IMG/VR virus record: IMGVR_UViG_3300030430_001978
Span: 1 to 34,218 of that record
Strand: one strand, 5' to 3'
DNA length: 34,218 bases
DNA from: a virus
Positions 6,444 through 15,093 of the stretch are shown one piece after another; within the stretch, counting starts at the first letter, position 1; every line of letters begins with the position of its first letter. Made by a program: the position numbers and the translations under genes. The notes under the pieces are model-generated. The model was not told the origin of the DNA, did no database searches, and was given only the letters and a program-made list of their open reading frames with translations.

Positions 6444-8299
6444 TTTATCTCGCCCCAACTATTACCGACCTCCATATCTACGTCCATAGGCACTTCTAAA
6501 TCAACACAATTTATCATAGCTTTTTTAACTACTTCTTTTTGTTCTTGGGTAGCTAAAGAAAAATCTAATTCATCGTGAACTTGTAGTAATGGTACAATAC
6601 CTTGTTTTCTAACTTCTAACATAGCTAACTTTGTCATATCTGCTGCAGAACCTTGAATTAATCTATTTAATGCTTTATAAGTAAATGCTCTTTTTAAATC
6701 ATAACCATATTGTTCTTTAGCTTTTTCGTAAGGTAAAGGCACTTCTTCATTAAATGTGCCACTTGGTTCCCATCTATCAAACCTTGCTTTTCTTCCACCT
6801 AATGTTTTTACATAACCTCTATCTGATGCTAACTTAGTACAATAATCCATTAAACCTTTAATAAAAGGAACTTTAGTATGGTACTGGGCTAATAACTCGT
6901 TTCCTTCCTCCTCAGATACCCCTAGCTCGTTTATAAGCTTTCTTACACCCATCCCATAGGTTAGTCCTAAGTTAATATCTTTAGCTTGTTTACGAGGTAT
7001 ATTAGCCATATCTGCAACTATTTGGTGGAAGTCTGCGTTACCTTCTTGATAACTTTTAACCGCTTGTTCAGCTCCAACTAATTTTAATCTATTAGCAAAA
7101 TGTACAGTTATTCTTGGTTCTTGTTGGCTATAATCAAAACAACACCATTCTTCACCATCTTCAGGTATAAATATAGATCGTATCATTGGACCTATTTCTG
7201 GATCTCTTGCAGGCACTTGTTGTAAGTTTGGGTTAGAATAACTAAACCTGCCTGTCACTGTGCCTCCCTGTTCTGATCTTGAACTATGTGCTTCAGCATG
7301 TATCCTTCCGTTAATTTCATGATCAAATATCATCTTTTTTACGAATGTTCCACCTGCTTTATTATATTTTCTTGCACGTGCAATAGCTTTAGGTAAATCG
7401 TGTTCATGGTTTTCTAACCAATTAGCTTGAAAACTTGGGGAGCCTTTTTCTGTATATGGGTAATGTAAATTTATTTTATCAAATGCTTTTTGTATAGATG
7501 CGTTAGCCCATATATCTACGTCTACGTTATATTGCCTTTTTATATCTAATAATATTGCTTGTTCTTTGATAGATAAATCTTGCATAATTTTTTCTGCCTT
7601 TTCTAAATCTACCCTAACTCCTAACATTCTCATTTCTATAACAAGTTGTACGATCTGCATTTCAGTTTTAAAAACTTTAGATAAATTTTCTTCTGTTATC
7701 TTATTATTTATAACTTGCCATAAATCGTAAGTTAATCTTGCATCTTTTTCCGCATAAAAGCCTACATATTTAGAAGGTAACTTCCACATATCACCTTTAT
7801 CTTTTAATCCATAAGAATTTAATGCCTCATCTAGTAAACCTTCATCTTTTGTTTGCCCACAATATTTTTCTCCTAAATTATCTAAAGAATAAGAAAATGC
7901 ATTTTCATCTAACAAAGGTGCAGCAACTAAAGTATCTACAACTTCACCTTTTACATCAAACCCTTCGGCTGTAAGCCAACCTATATCGTAAACAGCATTA
8001 TGAAAAATTTTAGTAGCACTACTATCTAATTGTTTTTTAAGCCACCGATAAACTATTTGTTTATCTAAATTACCACCACCTAAGTGGGAGAATGGCAAGT
8101 AAGCTTGTCCATCCTCCCAACCCACAGCAACACCAATTATTTCTCCATCTTTTCTAGCCCACCCTGATCCTTTCGTCCTTAGAAGAGGATCTTTTGTTTC
8201 TAAATCTAAACTAAACTCTTTATATTTAGTTAGATCAGGTAAAGTATCAGGAATAGACCAGTCTGTATCTGGACTAAACAGTGTCTTCTGCAGAACCAT
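6440..8299 (-). CDS. polA: DNA polymerase, family A (PolA/T7-like)
   Basis: A 619-residue replicative polymerase with an N-terminal 3'-5' exonuclease and C-terminal polymerase domain, and no 5' nuclease domain. Exonuclease motifs: Exo I DLETK (D32, E34), Exo II HNAVYDIGWL (D105), Exo III YAEKDARLTYD (D186). Polymerase motif A is FDYSQQEPR (D389), motif B (O-helix) RKQAKDINLGLTYG (R436, K440, L444, Y448) and motif C QVHDE (D576, E577). All catalytic residues are present. The O-helix residue equivalent to E. coli Phe762 is Leu444, unlike the Tyr of T7. The ATG at 8299 lacks a strong Shine-Dalgarno and lies inside the end of the upstream gene, so initiation is coupled. Confidence 0.95.
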   Translation of the reverse strand: MVLQKTLFSPDTDWSIPDTLPDLTKYKEFSLDLETKDPLLRTKGSGWARKDGEIIGVAVGWEDGQAYLPFSHLGGGNLDKQIVYRWLKKQLDSSATKIFHNAVYDIGWLTAEGFDVKGEVVDTLVAAPLLDENAFSYSLDNLGEKYCGQTKDEGLLDEALNSYGLKDKGDMWKLPSKYVGFYAEKDARLTYDLWQVINNKITEENLSKVFKTEMQIVQLVIEMRMLGVRVDLEKAEKIMQDLSIKEQAILLDIKRQYNVDVDIWANASIQKAFDKINLHYPYTEKGSPSFQANWLENHEHDLPKAIARARKYNKAGGTFVKKMIFDHEINGRIHAEAHSSRSEQGGTVTGRFSYSNPNLQQVPARDPEIGPMIRSIFIPEDGEEWCCFDYSQQEPRITVHFANRLKLVGAEQAVKSYQEGNADFHQIVADMANIPRKQAKDINLGLTYGMGVRKLINELGVSEEEGNELLAQYHTKVPFIKGLMDYCTKLASDRGYVKTLGGRKARFDRWEPSGTFNEEVPLPYEKAKEQYGYDLKRAFTYKALNRLIQGSAADMTKLAMLEVRKQGIVPLLQVHDELDFSLATQEQKEVVKKAMINCVDLEVPMDVDMEVGNSWGEIK

Positions 8300-8600
8300 C
8301 TTGTATTTGTTTTTGTGCTATTTGGTCAAATATATGTGATTCAACTAATAATAAATATCTTCTTAAGTCGCCAATATCGTCTAATATACCTTCAGCTCTA
8401 GTATCTGTTAAACCAGCTTGGAAAACATCCCAATTATTCTTTTCCACTTGGTTTTCTAACCTATCCCATTTACGAGCTAACATCATAAAAGCTCCAACAC
8501 CACCACGTTTCTTCCAACTTGTTCCGTAAGACTTTTCAGCTTCTTTTAATATTTCTACATCACCCCAAGCTAAGTCTTCCATCAATTTATAATTATTCAT
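8274..8600 (-). CDS. DUF1599/Nmad1-like or MazG-like helical protein
   Basis: A 108-residue helical protein with SYGTSWKKRG near residue 24, LARKWDRLE near 41 and DDIGDLRRYLLL near 74. This order (YG-x-W, R-x2-R/E helix, D-x2-D-L-x-x-Y) matches DUF1599, renamed nucleotide modification associated domain 1, a relative of the MazG/dUTPase-like fold. In phages it often neighbours thymidylate synthase-like and base-modification genes, as here: its start overlaps the end of the TS-like gene by eight bases and its end overlaps the polymerase start by 26. It may act on (d)NTPs, perhaps steering modified nucleotides. A generic MazG-like role is the alternative. Confidence 0.6.
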   Translation of the reverse strand: MNNYKLMEDLAWGDVEILKEAEKSYGTSWKKRGGVGAFMMLARKWDRLENQVEKNNWDVFQAGLTDTRAEGILDDIGDLRRYLLLVESHIFDQIAQKQIQDGSAEDTV

Positions 8601-9594
8601 AATTATGTCTCCTTTCTAAATAACTTAAACAAGCTACTTTCCAATCTTTACTTAATATAGTCTCGCTAATATCTAAAGCTTTATCTATATTCCCTTTTTT
8701 ATATTCACACCAACTTTGTAATACTGGTATGGCTACAAACTTTAAAAAAGTATTATGTATTACCCCATCTACATTTCCTGTCTCTATATCATCTACTACT
8801 AACTTTAGTTCTTTATCGAAGGTTTTTACATCAGTTACTAATGGCACTGGTTCGCATGGATAGGTAAATTTTTTCCAAGCTAAATCATTGTTATATATTT
8901 TAGAAACTCTTTTTTGCCATATTTCATAGTCTTTATAAATATGTAGATTATCTGTAAAATGATAATAAACACCTAACTTACAACCTATCATAGATGCCAT
9001 GTATTCATGTAGAATACTAAAGTGCACCATGTTTGCTCCTAAAGCCCCCCATAATGCATCATTAGATCTGTTAGTTACAGTCATAGATAATTCTTCATCT
9101 CTAATCTTAAAATATATTTGTGTATTACAAGGCACATCTTTACCTTGTCCTTTTAAATGATTCAAATCTTTTTTAGTAGACCACATTTGTAATACGCATC
9201 TTCTATCAGCAGGATTACGTTTTAACATCTTTATAATTAACGCAAGTTGGTCATAACCAAAAGCCCATCTCCATCTATAACCATAAGCCCCCCATAAACT
9301 TATACCATCATCACTATAATTACGCATACGTGGAACAAAATGCTCCATAGATTTTAAATCTGCTCTACCTGCCAACATCCATAAACTTTCAGCTAGATGG
9401 AAAAACGGATTACAATCTCTAACCGAATCGAATAAAACTCTTTTTTGTGGGTTTTTATAAGATATAGTTGTAGGTTCTTTTAACTCTAAAACTTTTCCAT
9501 TCCTACTTTCATACTCTCTATAATTTATTTTATCTCCAAATAAATCTAATACTTTATAAAAAGCATCATTTACATTATCACTATTTATATTCAT
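8593..9594 (-). CDS. Thymidylate synthase-like dUMP C5-modifying enzyme
   Basis: A 333-residue member of the thymidylate synthase/pyrimidine hydroxymethylase superfamily. Visible active-site elements: the phosphate-binding RR pair (R131, R132), the catalytic cysteine in DVPCN (C156), NRSND (R176, D179), the pyrimidine-reading Asn in WGALGAN (N188) and DNLHIY (H218, Y220). Retention of Asn rather than Asp at the reader position indicates dUMP rather than dCMP. The family includes classical TS (dTMP) and dUMP hydroxymethylases (5-hmdUMP). The neighbouring 5-hmdU kinase-like and Nmad1-like genes favour a hydroxymethylase role, but the sequence alone does not decide it. AAGGAG precedes the ATG. 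Confidence 0.8.
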   Translation of the reverse strand: MNINSDNVNDAFYKVLDLFGDKINYREYESRNGKVLELKEPTTISYKNPQKRVLFDSVRDCNPFFHLAESLWMLAGRADLKSMEHFVPRMRNYSDDGISLWGAYGYRWRWAFGYDQLALIIKMLKRNPADRRCVLQMWSTKKDLNHLKGQGKDVPCNTQIYFKIRDEELSMTVTNRSNDALWGALGANMVHFSILHEYMASMIGCKLGVYYHFTDNLHIYKDYEIWQKRVSKIYNNDLAWKKFTYPCEPVPLVTDVKTFDKELKLVVDDIETGNVDGVIHNTFLKFVAIPVLQSWCEYKKGNIDKALDISETILSKDWKVACLSYLERRHNYE

Positions 9595-10441
9595 ATTTAC
9601 TCCTTGTTCTACCTTGTCCTTTTAAAATTCTTGAGTATTTATCAAACTCACATAAACCGCCTTCTATTTCTCTTAATTCAAATGGATGTCTATTAGAGTT
9701 GAATATCTGTGGGTGTAGTTCTTGGCTACAAATTTTATATAGTTCTTGCATCTCACTAACCCAATCGTGTGATCTTTTTTTATAATCTAATGGTCTACCT
9801 GTTAATCTATTTAATCCCCTCATGGCTCCTGGACCAGCATTAGCCCATGTTAATCTGTCTGTAGCTTGTTTACCAAATTTAGTAAAACTTAAATCAGTAA
9901 CTATTTCATAAGCCATAAATGGACCTTGAAATGGAAAACTTTTAATATATAACCACATATCTTGCATAGAATTAATTTTTTTATTCGCCTCTTTTAATAT
10001 GCTTTCTTTTCTTTCCCACATAAAATTAATACAAGTAATAATCCCCTGTAATTTATCTAGCCCATCTGGGCTTTTTATAACATAAGCACCAGTAATCCAT
10101 TGATCTTGTTCCCTTATGTTTTTATCTGCTAAAATTGGATCCCAATCAATATGTAAGTTATGTTTAATTAATGTTTCCCCTGTTTGAATTAAATTAAACC
10201 ATCTAAATATAACTGTAGCCATAAAAACTTCTTCTTCGTTTTCTAATGGATTCCGTATATTTTTTATATACCAACGACTAGTTCTATCATCGTTTCTAAA
10301 TACTTGGCAAAATTTAAATTCTTTTAGTATTTCATCTTGAGTCCAAGGAGGAGTTAATCTTTCCTCCTCCTTTTTAACTCGTATACACTCTCTTTCGTGT
10401 ATCCAGTAAAGATATGTTTTTAATTCTTCAGCTAAAAACAT
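9581..10441 (-). CDS. 5-hmdU DNA kinase helical-domain (aGPT-PPlase-like) protein
   Basis: A 286-residue protein matching the helical domain of 5-hydroxymethyl-dU DNA kinases (HMUDK_hel, formerly alpha-glutamyl/putrescinyl thymine pyrophosphorylase). Key segments are YWIHERECI, FKFCQVFRNDDRTSRWY near residues 42-58, IFRWFN, GPFMAYEIVTDL and an AGPGAMRGLNRL stretch reminiscent of helix-hairpin-helix glycosylases. No P-loop kinase domain is present, so this is a stand-alone form whose reaction is unproven. It is coupled by TAATG to the methyltransferase upstream and overlaps the TS-like gene downstream by 14 bases. This strongly suggests a joint role in making or installing modified thymine. 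Confidence 0.7.
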   Translation of the reverse strand: MFLAEELKTYLYWIHERECIRVKKEEERLTPPWTQDEILKEFKFCQVFRNDDRTSRWYIKNIRNPLENEEEVFMATVIFRWFNLIQTGETLIKHNLHIDWDPILADKNIREQDQWITGAYVIKSPDGLDKLQGIITCINFMWERKESILKEANKKINSMQDMWLYIKSFPFQGPFMAYEIVTDLSFTKFGKQATDRLTWANAGPGAMRGLNRLTGRPLDYKKRSHDWVSEMQELYKICSQELHPQIFNSNRHPFELREIEGGLCEFDKYSRILKGQGRTRSKYEYK

Positions 10442-11292
10442 TAAACTGTATCTTTTTTACTTAACCTCCAAAAACAATTATTAGCTGTTTCTGGGTAGAA
10501 AGTTGCAGCAACTACTCTTAAAAACTGTCTACCGAACCTCTCTTTTAACATTGTTATTTGTTCTGGTGTCCATATTTGTTTTAGTTTTTGTGATGCATCA
10601 AATCCTCTCATTTGGGTAAATACACCGACTACAGATTCTAATTTAAAATACTTTTCTAATAAGCCTTTTAGTTCTTCATAACCCCACTCGTAAATATGGT
10701 CTTCTGGAAGTTTATCGTTAGAGCCATCGTGGTTAGGTGTAGAAATAAATACAGTTCCGTCGTTTCTTAAAACACGACTAAGTTCTGCAATCCAAGGCTC
10801 TACTGCTTCTCTTGGCATATGTTCTATAACTTCAGTAGACCAAGCTACATCTATTGATTCATCTTCGTGTGGAAGTTTTGGATCAACACTAACATCTTTT
10901 ATATTTAACGTAGCATTAAAATTTTTAATCCATGTTGTATCTTCTAAATTACAACCACCACCTGACCAATATTTAATCTCTTGAAAAGATGCAGGATCAA
11001 TATCGTATCCCCAATAAGAGGCTACAACGTCTGATTTTTTAACTACAAAAGACTTATATAAAGTCCTGAGCACCCATACTTCCCCACACCCTATTTCTAA
11101 AGTATCTAAAGGTCTACCTTTTCTTTTAGCATCATCAATTAAATAAGATGCAATCTTTTCATACCTAGACATATGAGCTATCTCATCTGGTCTAAAGTTT
11201 GCGAATACACCTGCATGAGAGATATTCATTCGAGTATTTTTACAATCGTTTGGATTCTGCTCTGCAGTTAATTTTTTTCTTATACTTGGCAT
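10441..11292 (-). CDS. Class I SAM-dependent methyltransferase
   Basis: A 283-residue Rossmann-fold methyltransferase. Motif I is TLEIGCG at about residues 64-70, followed by an acidic strand (YWGYDIDP), the post-motif ESIDVAWSTEVIEHM and a RVLRNDGTVFISTPNH strand typical of the UbiE/BioC-like group acting on small molecules or modified groups. No DNA-methyltransferase DPPY/NPPF motif is present, so base recognition in the usual N6A/N4C manner is unlikely. It is the first gene after the promoter-like sequence at 11324-11352 with an AGAAAGGAG site, and is stop-start coupled to the hmdU kinase-like gene. Modification of a hypermodified base or its precursor is a reasonable inference. Confidence 0.75.
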   Translation of the reverse strand: MPSIRKKLTAEQNPNDCKNTRMNISHAGVFANFRPDEIAHMSRYEKIASYLIDDAKRKGRPLDTLEIGCGEVWVLRTLYKSFVVKKSDVVASYWGYDIDPASFQEIKYWSGGGCNLEDTTWIKNFNATLNIKDVSVDPKLPHEDESIDVAWSTEVIEHMPREAVEPWIAELSRVLRNDGTVFISTPNHDGSNDKLPEDHIYEWGYEELKGLLEKYFKLESVVGVFTQMRGFDASQKLKQIWTPEQITMLKERFGRQFLRVVAATFYPETANNCFWRLSKKDTV

Positions 11293-11323
11293 AAGTTTTC
11301 TCCTTTCTAAATTATTTATTAAA

Positions 11324-11352
11324 ATTATACTTTACAAAAAAGCTCTTTACAA
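11324..11352 (-). promoter_or_regulatory. Sigma70-like promoter upstream of methyltransferase operon
   Basis: TTGTAA (11347-11352, overlapping the helicase stop codon), a 17-base spacer and a consensus TATAAT (11324-11329) lie on the minus strand. The upstream GTAAAGAGCTTTTTT is a diverged relative of the shared dyad element. It would let the methyltransferase-to-nuclease genes be transcribed independently. Confidence 0.45.
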
Positions 11353-12840
11353 ATCGAAATATTTTCTTGTAGTTGGTTCGATTAAATATAATCTCTTTTT
11401 TGCTCTTGTCATACCAACGTAAAACACTCTTGTTTCATCGTCAGGATCACGTTGGTAATTATTAAATACTTTATGTGTAATATCTGTAAACAAAATTACA
11501 TTATCAGCCTCTGCTCCTTTTGCAGCATGAATAGTAGATATTCTTATTCTAGGTTGTTTTAATACTTTTTCCCCTCGCCTTAACATAGCTTGTAAATAAC
11601 TTCTTTCAGTTATAGAAATCATATCTAAACAATTAAACCATTTACCTTCCGGTAATTTACCCACTAATCCTTCAACATAATCTTTACTAACTTTTTCTTC
11701 GCCCTCAAATAATTTAAGTTGATTCTTAGCTACCTTTTTTATATATCTTAAAAAACTACCACATTCTTGTTTTGTTAGTTTTTCGCCTTTATTAAATTTT
11801 TCCCAGTTCCTAACACCTTCTAATTTAATGGCAGTGATGCTGGGGTTGCCCTTAACCTCAAAAAACCATCCCTCGTGTTTACAATGATCTATAATATTAT
11901 TTAGTAAATAATTTGTTCTCGCTAATACTAACCAACTACCTTCGCTCATGTCTATATGTTCAAAACCACGTTCCCATGAAACTAAACCTTTATCTTCTTT
12001 TGGTTTCCAAGATTTTGCAACTCTTTTAGATAAACGACCAATAGTATTTTTAGCTAACTTATGCACAGACATAGGTATCCTATAACTTTGATCTAAAACA
12101 GTAGCGTTTTTACAATTATTAATTAAATAATCAACGTCTGCTCCTGCCCACTTATATATAGCTTGATCATCATCTCCAGCAATATAAACTTTATGACTGC
12201 CTTCTATAATTTTATTTACAACTGACCATTGTAATGGGCTTAAATCTTGTGCCTCATCGATAAACAAAGCATCTAGTTTTGGAGCATAACCTCTTTGTAA
12301 AAAGAAACTTAACATATCAGTATAGTCATATAACCTTCTAGCTTTTTTATAAGCTTCATATCCCCTACTGAACCTATCTAATGCAAACCAATTAACTGCA
12401 TCCTCTACTTCATGCCACACGTCCTCTAATGGGCTTTTTCGCATTCTAGCTAAATTATCTATAAACATTAACCTATCATCTTTTGACATACTATATATAG
12501 TTCCATCTTCGGTATTTTGAGAGCCAGTAAGTTTTATATTTAATTTATCGTTTAACTCTATTAAATGAGTTCTTTCAAATACATCTTCTTTATTTAACCC
12601 TAATTGGTGAAAACTTAAAGAGTGTAATGTTTTAAAATAAGGTAAATCTTTTTTAGATAATGAAAATTTATACATAGCTCTTTCAACACCTTCGTTTACA
12701 GCTCTTTTAGTAAAAGTAAAAAACCCTATCTTATCTGGAGATACTCCATAACTTAATTCGTTTTCTATAAGTTGTAATAAGGTAGATGTTTTACCAGTTC
12801 CCGGTGGTCCAAGAATAACTTGTGTTTTATTCGGCAACAT
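11347..12840 (-). CDS. UvrD/Rep-like superfamily 1 DNA helicase
   Basis: A 497-residue SF1A helicase. Walker A GPPGTGKTST is at residues 11-20, motif Ia FFTFTKRAV at 40-48, Walker B DEAQD at 195-199, motif III GDDDQAIYKWAG at 222-233, motif IV LDQSYRIP near 244, motif V ISTIHAAKGAEADNV and motif VI FYVGMTRAKKRLYL near the end. It is shorter than UvrD (about 720) and lacks much of the 1B/2B insertion, as in phage Dda-like helicases. It probably unwinds DNA ahead of the phage replisome or in recombination. No replicative DnaB or T7 gp4-type helicase is seen in the window, so this may be the main replicative helicase. Confidence 0.85.
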   Translation of the reverse strand: MLPNKTQVILGPPGTGKTSTLLQLIENELSYGVSPDKIGFFTFTKRAVNEGVERAMYKFSLSKKDLPYFKTLHSLSFHQLGLNKEDVFERTHLIELNDKLNIKLTGSQNTEDGTIYSMSKDDRLMFIDNLARMRKSPLEDVWHEVEDAVNWFALDRFSRGYEAYKKARRLYDYTDMLSFFLQRGYAPKLDALFIDEAQDLSPLQWSVVNKIIEGSHKVYIAGDDDQAIYKWAGADVDYLINNCKNATVLDQSYRIPMSVHKLAKNTIGRLSKRVAKSWKPKEDKGLVSWERGFEHIDMSEGSWLVLARTNYLLNNIIDHCKHEGWFFEVKGNPSITAIKLEGVRNWEKFNKGEKLTKQECGSFLRYIKKVAKNQLKLFEGEEKVSKDYVEGLVGKLPEGKWFNCLDMISITERSYLQAMLRRGEKVLKQPRIRISTIHAAKGAEADNVILFTDITHKVFNNYQRDPDDETRVFYVGMTRAKKRLYLIEPTTRKYFDL

Positions 12841-12843
12841 CTA

Positions 12844-13431
12844 TTAACCAATACCTGTTCTAAATGTTAAATTAATTCTTTCCCATATAGGTGGTTCAAC
12901 GTCTAATATAGCATGAGTAGATCTTATTTGACTTTTACCATTAAATACCATAATGTCACCATCTTCTAATAAATAAAATTTTGTTTCTTTTTTGGATTTA
13001 TATTTAGTATCTATCTCTGAAGTATTACTATGGTTCTTAATATCTTGTTTATATTCTATCCACTCTAAAACTCTAGGAGCACCAAAAGAAACTGATACAA
13101 CTAAATCGTCTTCAGTGGGTACAGTATCTGAATGATGAGGTATACCTTTACCATCAGATTTATATAAACCACATAAACAAAACTTAAAATCTACTTTTCT
13201 ATCATATTTTTTTAAAATTAAATTTTCAAGATTACCTTTAATATATTTCATAGGGACAGTCCATTCATCAGGGTGATAAGATTTACCTGCATATCCGAAA
13301 GTCTTTGTTCCAAAAGCCCTTGTTGGTCTACCAAAGACTTTTTTACCTTTATAGATTCTATGTTTTGGAGCATCCCATTCATGGATACAAGGATTAAATC
13401 CTTTCATACCTCCTTTTATAAAATCAATCAT
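12844..13431 (-). CDS. AlkB-like 2-oxoglutarate/Fe(II) dioxygenase
   Basis: A 195-residue protein with the AlkB arrangement: the strand FCLCGLY, the metal motif H100-x-D102 (PHHSDT), VVSVSFGAPR, a GDIMVFNGKSQ strand, the third metal ligand H173 (STHAI) and the 2OG-binding Arg set in ERINLTFR (R185, R191). AlkB enzymes oxidise N-alkyl lesions in DNA or RNA. A phage copy may repair alkylated genomic DNA or act on modified bases. I start it at the ATG at 13431; an upstream in-frame start would lie wholly within the 45-residue gene, and an ATG at 13407 sits too close to its GGAGG. Confidence 0.8.
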   Translation of the reverse strand: MIDFIKGGMKGFNPCIHEWDAPKHRIYKGKKVFGRPTRAFGTKTFGYAGKSYHPDEWTVPMKYIKGNLENLILKKYDRKVDFKFCLCGLYKSDGKGIPHHSDTVPTEDDLVVSVSFGAPRVLEWIEYKQDIKNHSNTSEIDTKYKSKKETKFYLLEDGDIMVFNGKSQIRSTHAILDVEPPIWERINLTFRTGIG

Positions 13432-13561
13432 CTTTACCCCATTTACAATCAACAATATCTTCAAGATCATCTCTATCCCAATCCGAAGATGAAGTAACTA
13501 ATATCAAAGCTACAATATTAAATAAAACAAAACCTAATGCTATCCAAAATATTATTTCCAT
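13424..13561 (-). CDS. Single-membrane-segment miniprotein (45 aa)
   Basis: A gene found by hand in the gap between primase and AlkB. The ATG at 13561 shares its A with the primase TAA stop (TAATG coupling), and the TGA at 13426-13424 overlaps the AlkB start by eight bases. The protein has one hydrophobic helix (about residues 3-22, IIFWIALGFVLFNIVALILV) and a short acidic tail ending KWGKDD. Spacing and interlocking overlaps support it as real. Its role is unknown; a membrane anchor for replication or an early membrane effector are guesses. Confidence 0.65.
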   Translation of the reverse strand: MEIIFWIALGFVLFNIVALILVTSSSDWDRDDLEDIVDCKWGKDD

Positions 13562-15090
13562 TATATTTCCTCCTCGATCTCAGTTATATCTTTAGGTATT
13601 ATAAACCCCTCGCTTTGTGCCTCAAACTCTGGTACATACCAAACATTTGTGCCTTTACCTTTTATATTAAAAAAATGTGAACCTCCTCCCATTTGTCTTA
13701 ATTTAGATGTGATTTTATTTCTAGCGTATTCTTTAAAACCATTTCTTGTTAAATAATCTACTAAATCACTAACTCTAAAATATGTTTTGCTACCATCAGT
13801 CCAAGGCTTATGCAACAGTATTTCATCTCTTTCTCTAGCCGGTCTTTCTGTACAAAATGTTTCTAATAATTCTTTAAAATGTCCCTCATTAGATGCGTCG
13901 TCTGGCATCTCTATTACTGTTAAAGTATCTAATAATTGTTGTATAAGTTGTCTCCATACGTTTTCTTTTACTTTAGGTGGGATTACATTTAATGCATCCA
14001 TACACTTTCTCTGAAACCTATTTTGGTTTAATAAATCATCTGTCTCAAGTTCTAATCGACCTCCTTCTACGTCTAAAAACCATATTGGTGGTTCACTGTT
14101 TTGTTTTGTTAAATTACTAAACTGCGGTGTGCCCCCAGATGAACCTATACCATATTTCCTTGTTCTACAAACAGTTGAATTACAATGTCCTGCTATAGGT
14201 TGGTCATTACATCTATAAAAATAATCTTTCTTTTGTACTTGTTTTATTACAGTTAAAACTTCTTGTGCTACTAATGGTGGGGACATAAATTGCATATTAA
14301 CTTGTTCTAAACGTTTTTCCCAATCGTCTTCATACTTCTTTCTTAAAAATACTCCTAAATTAAATAAACCTGAGTTCCTCGTCCCTTTAGGAAAACCTTG
14401 TGTTATTAAATGTTGTAAACAAGGTGGAGCTTGTTCTAACCATTCCTCATCCTGTGATGCCTCTACAATATATTCTTCTAACTCTTTAGAAGTTATAGTT
14501 TTTTCGTTTGCATAATTAATAAACTCATCAGGTGTTAAAGCTATACCTGTTTTACCAAAACCATATCTAGTAGAATCTTCTCCACCAAAGTAAGGCATAT
14601 TTAATGCACTGCCTTTATCTCCCCTATCTAATAATAATTTAGTTTGTTTTGGGAATATTTCTGCCTGACCATAACCTAAACAAGCAGCAATATCTTTTAA
14701 CTTCTTTTGCATAATATTAGCAGGTACAGGATCAAAAACAAAAAGAAAAATATGGGCTCCACCACTTTTACTTCTACATAAAACTAAAGGCAGTTTCATC
14801 TGATGTAACTTCTTTGCAAGTTTTTTAAGGTCGATGGTAAAGTCATCAACGTCTATAGCTCCCCATAAACAACAGTTATCTTCATTTATAGGCACTATAC
14901 CTATAGAAGTTTTACCTTCAAGATGTTGTTGCCATAGGTCTTTTAACCTATTTTCAGTAAGTTGTTCTGATACAGTAATTACTTTACCACCAACTTTACC
15001 ATCATCCCTTAATTCAGATGTTTGAGTAAATTTTCCATAAGCCTGTTTTAGCCCTGCAAATAATCTTGCATAATCTCGAGCTAAAGACAT
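13561..15090 (-). CDS. Archaeo-eukaryotic primase (TOTE-type)
   Basis: A 509-residue primase of the archaeo-eukaryotic (AEP) superfamily. Catalytic motif I is AIDVDD (D80, D82), motif II SKSGGAHIFLF (H113), and motif III lies in KLLLDRGDKGSALNMPYF at about 151-168. A Cys/His zinc site follows around residue 293 (RCN, GHCN, VCRTRKYG). This set is typical of the AEP domains first described in TOTE conflict elements and common in phages. The C-terminal third has a winged-helix-like region (YLTRNGFKEYARNKI) that may prime or unwind. It would make primers for the neighbouring polymerase. No fused helicase ATPase motif is seen. Confidence 0.8.
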   Translation of the reverse strand: MSLARDYARLFAGLKQAYGKFTQTSELRDDGKVGGKVITVSEQLTENRLKDLWQQHLEGKTSIGIVPINEDNCCLWGAIDVDDFTIDLKKLAKKLHQMKLPLVLCRSKSGGAHIFLFVFDPVPANIMQKKLKDIAACLGYGQAEIFPKQTKLLLDRGDKGSALNMPYFGGEDSTRYGFGKTGIALTPDEFINYANEKTITSKELEEYIVEASQDEEWLEQAPPCLQHLITQGFPKGTRNSGLFNLGVFLRKKYEDDWEKRLEQVNMQFMSPPLVAQEVLTVIKQVQKKDYFYRCNDQPIAGHCNSTVCRTRKYGIGSSGGTPQFSNLTKQNSEPPIWFLDVEGGRLELETDDLLNQNRFQRKCMDALNVIPPKVKENVWRQLIQQLLDTLTVIEMPDDASNEGHFKELLETFCTERPARERDEILLHKPWTDGSKTYFRVSDLVDYLTRNGFKEYARNKITSKLRQMGGGSHFFNIKGKGTNVWYVPEFEAQSEGFIIPKDITEIEEEI

Positions 15091-15093
15091 ATC

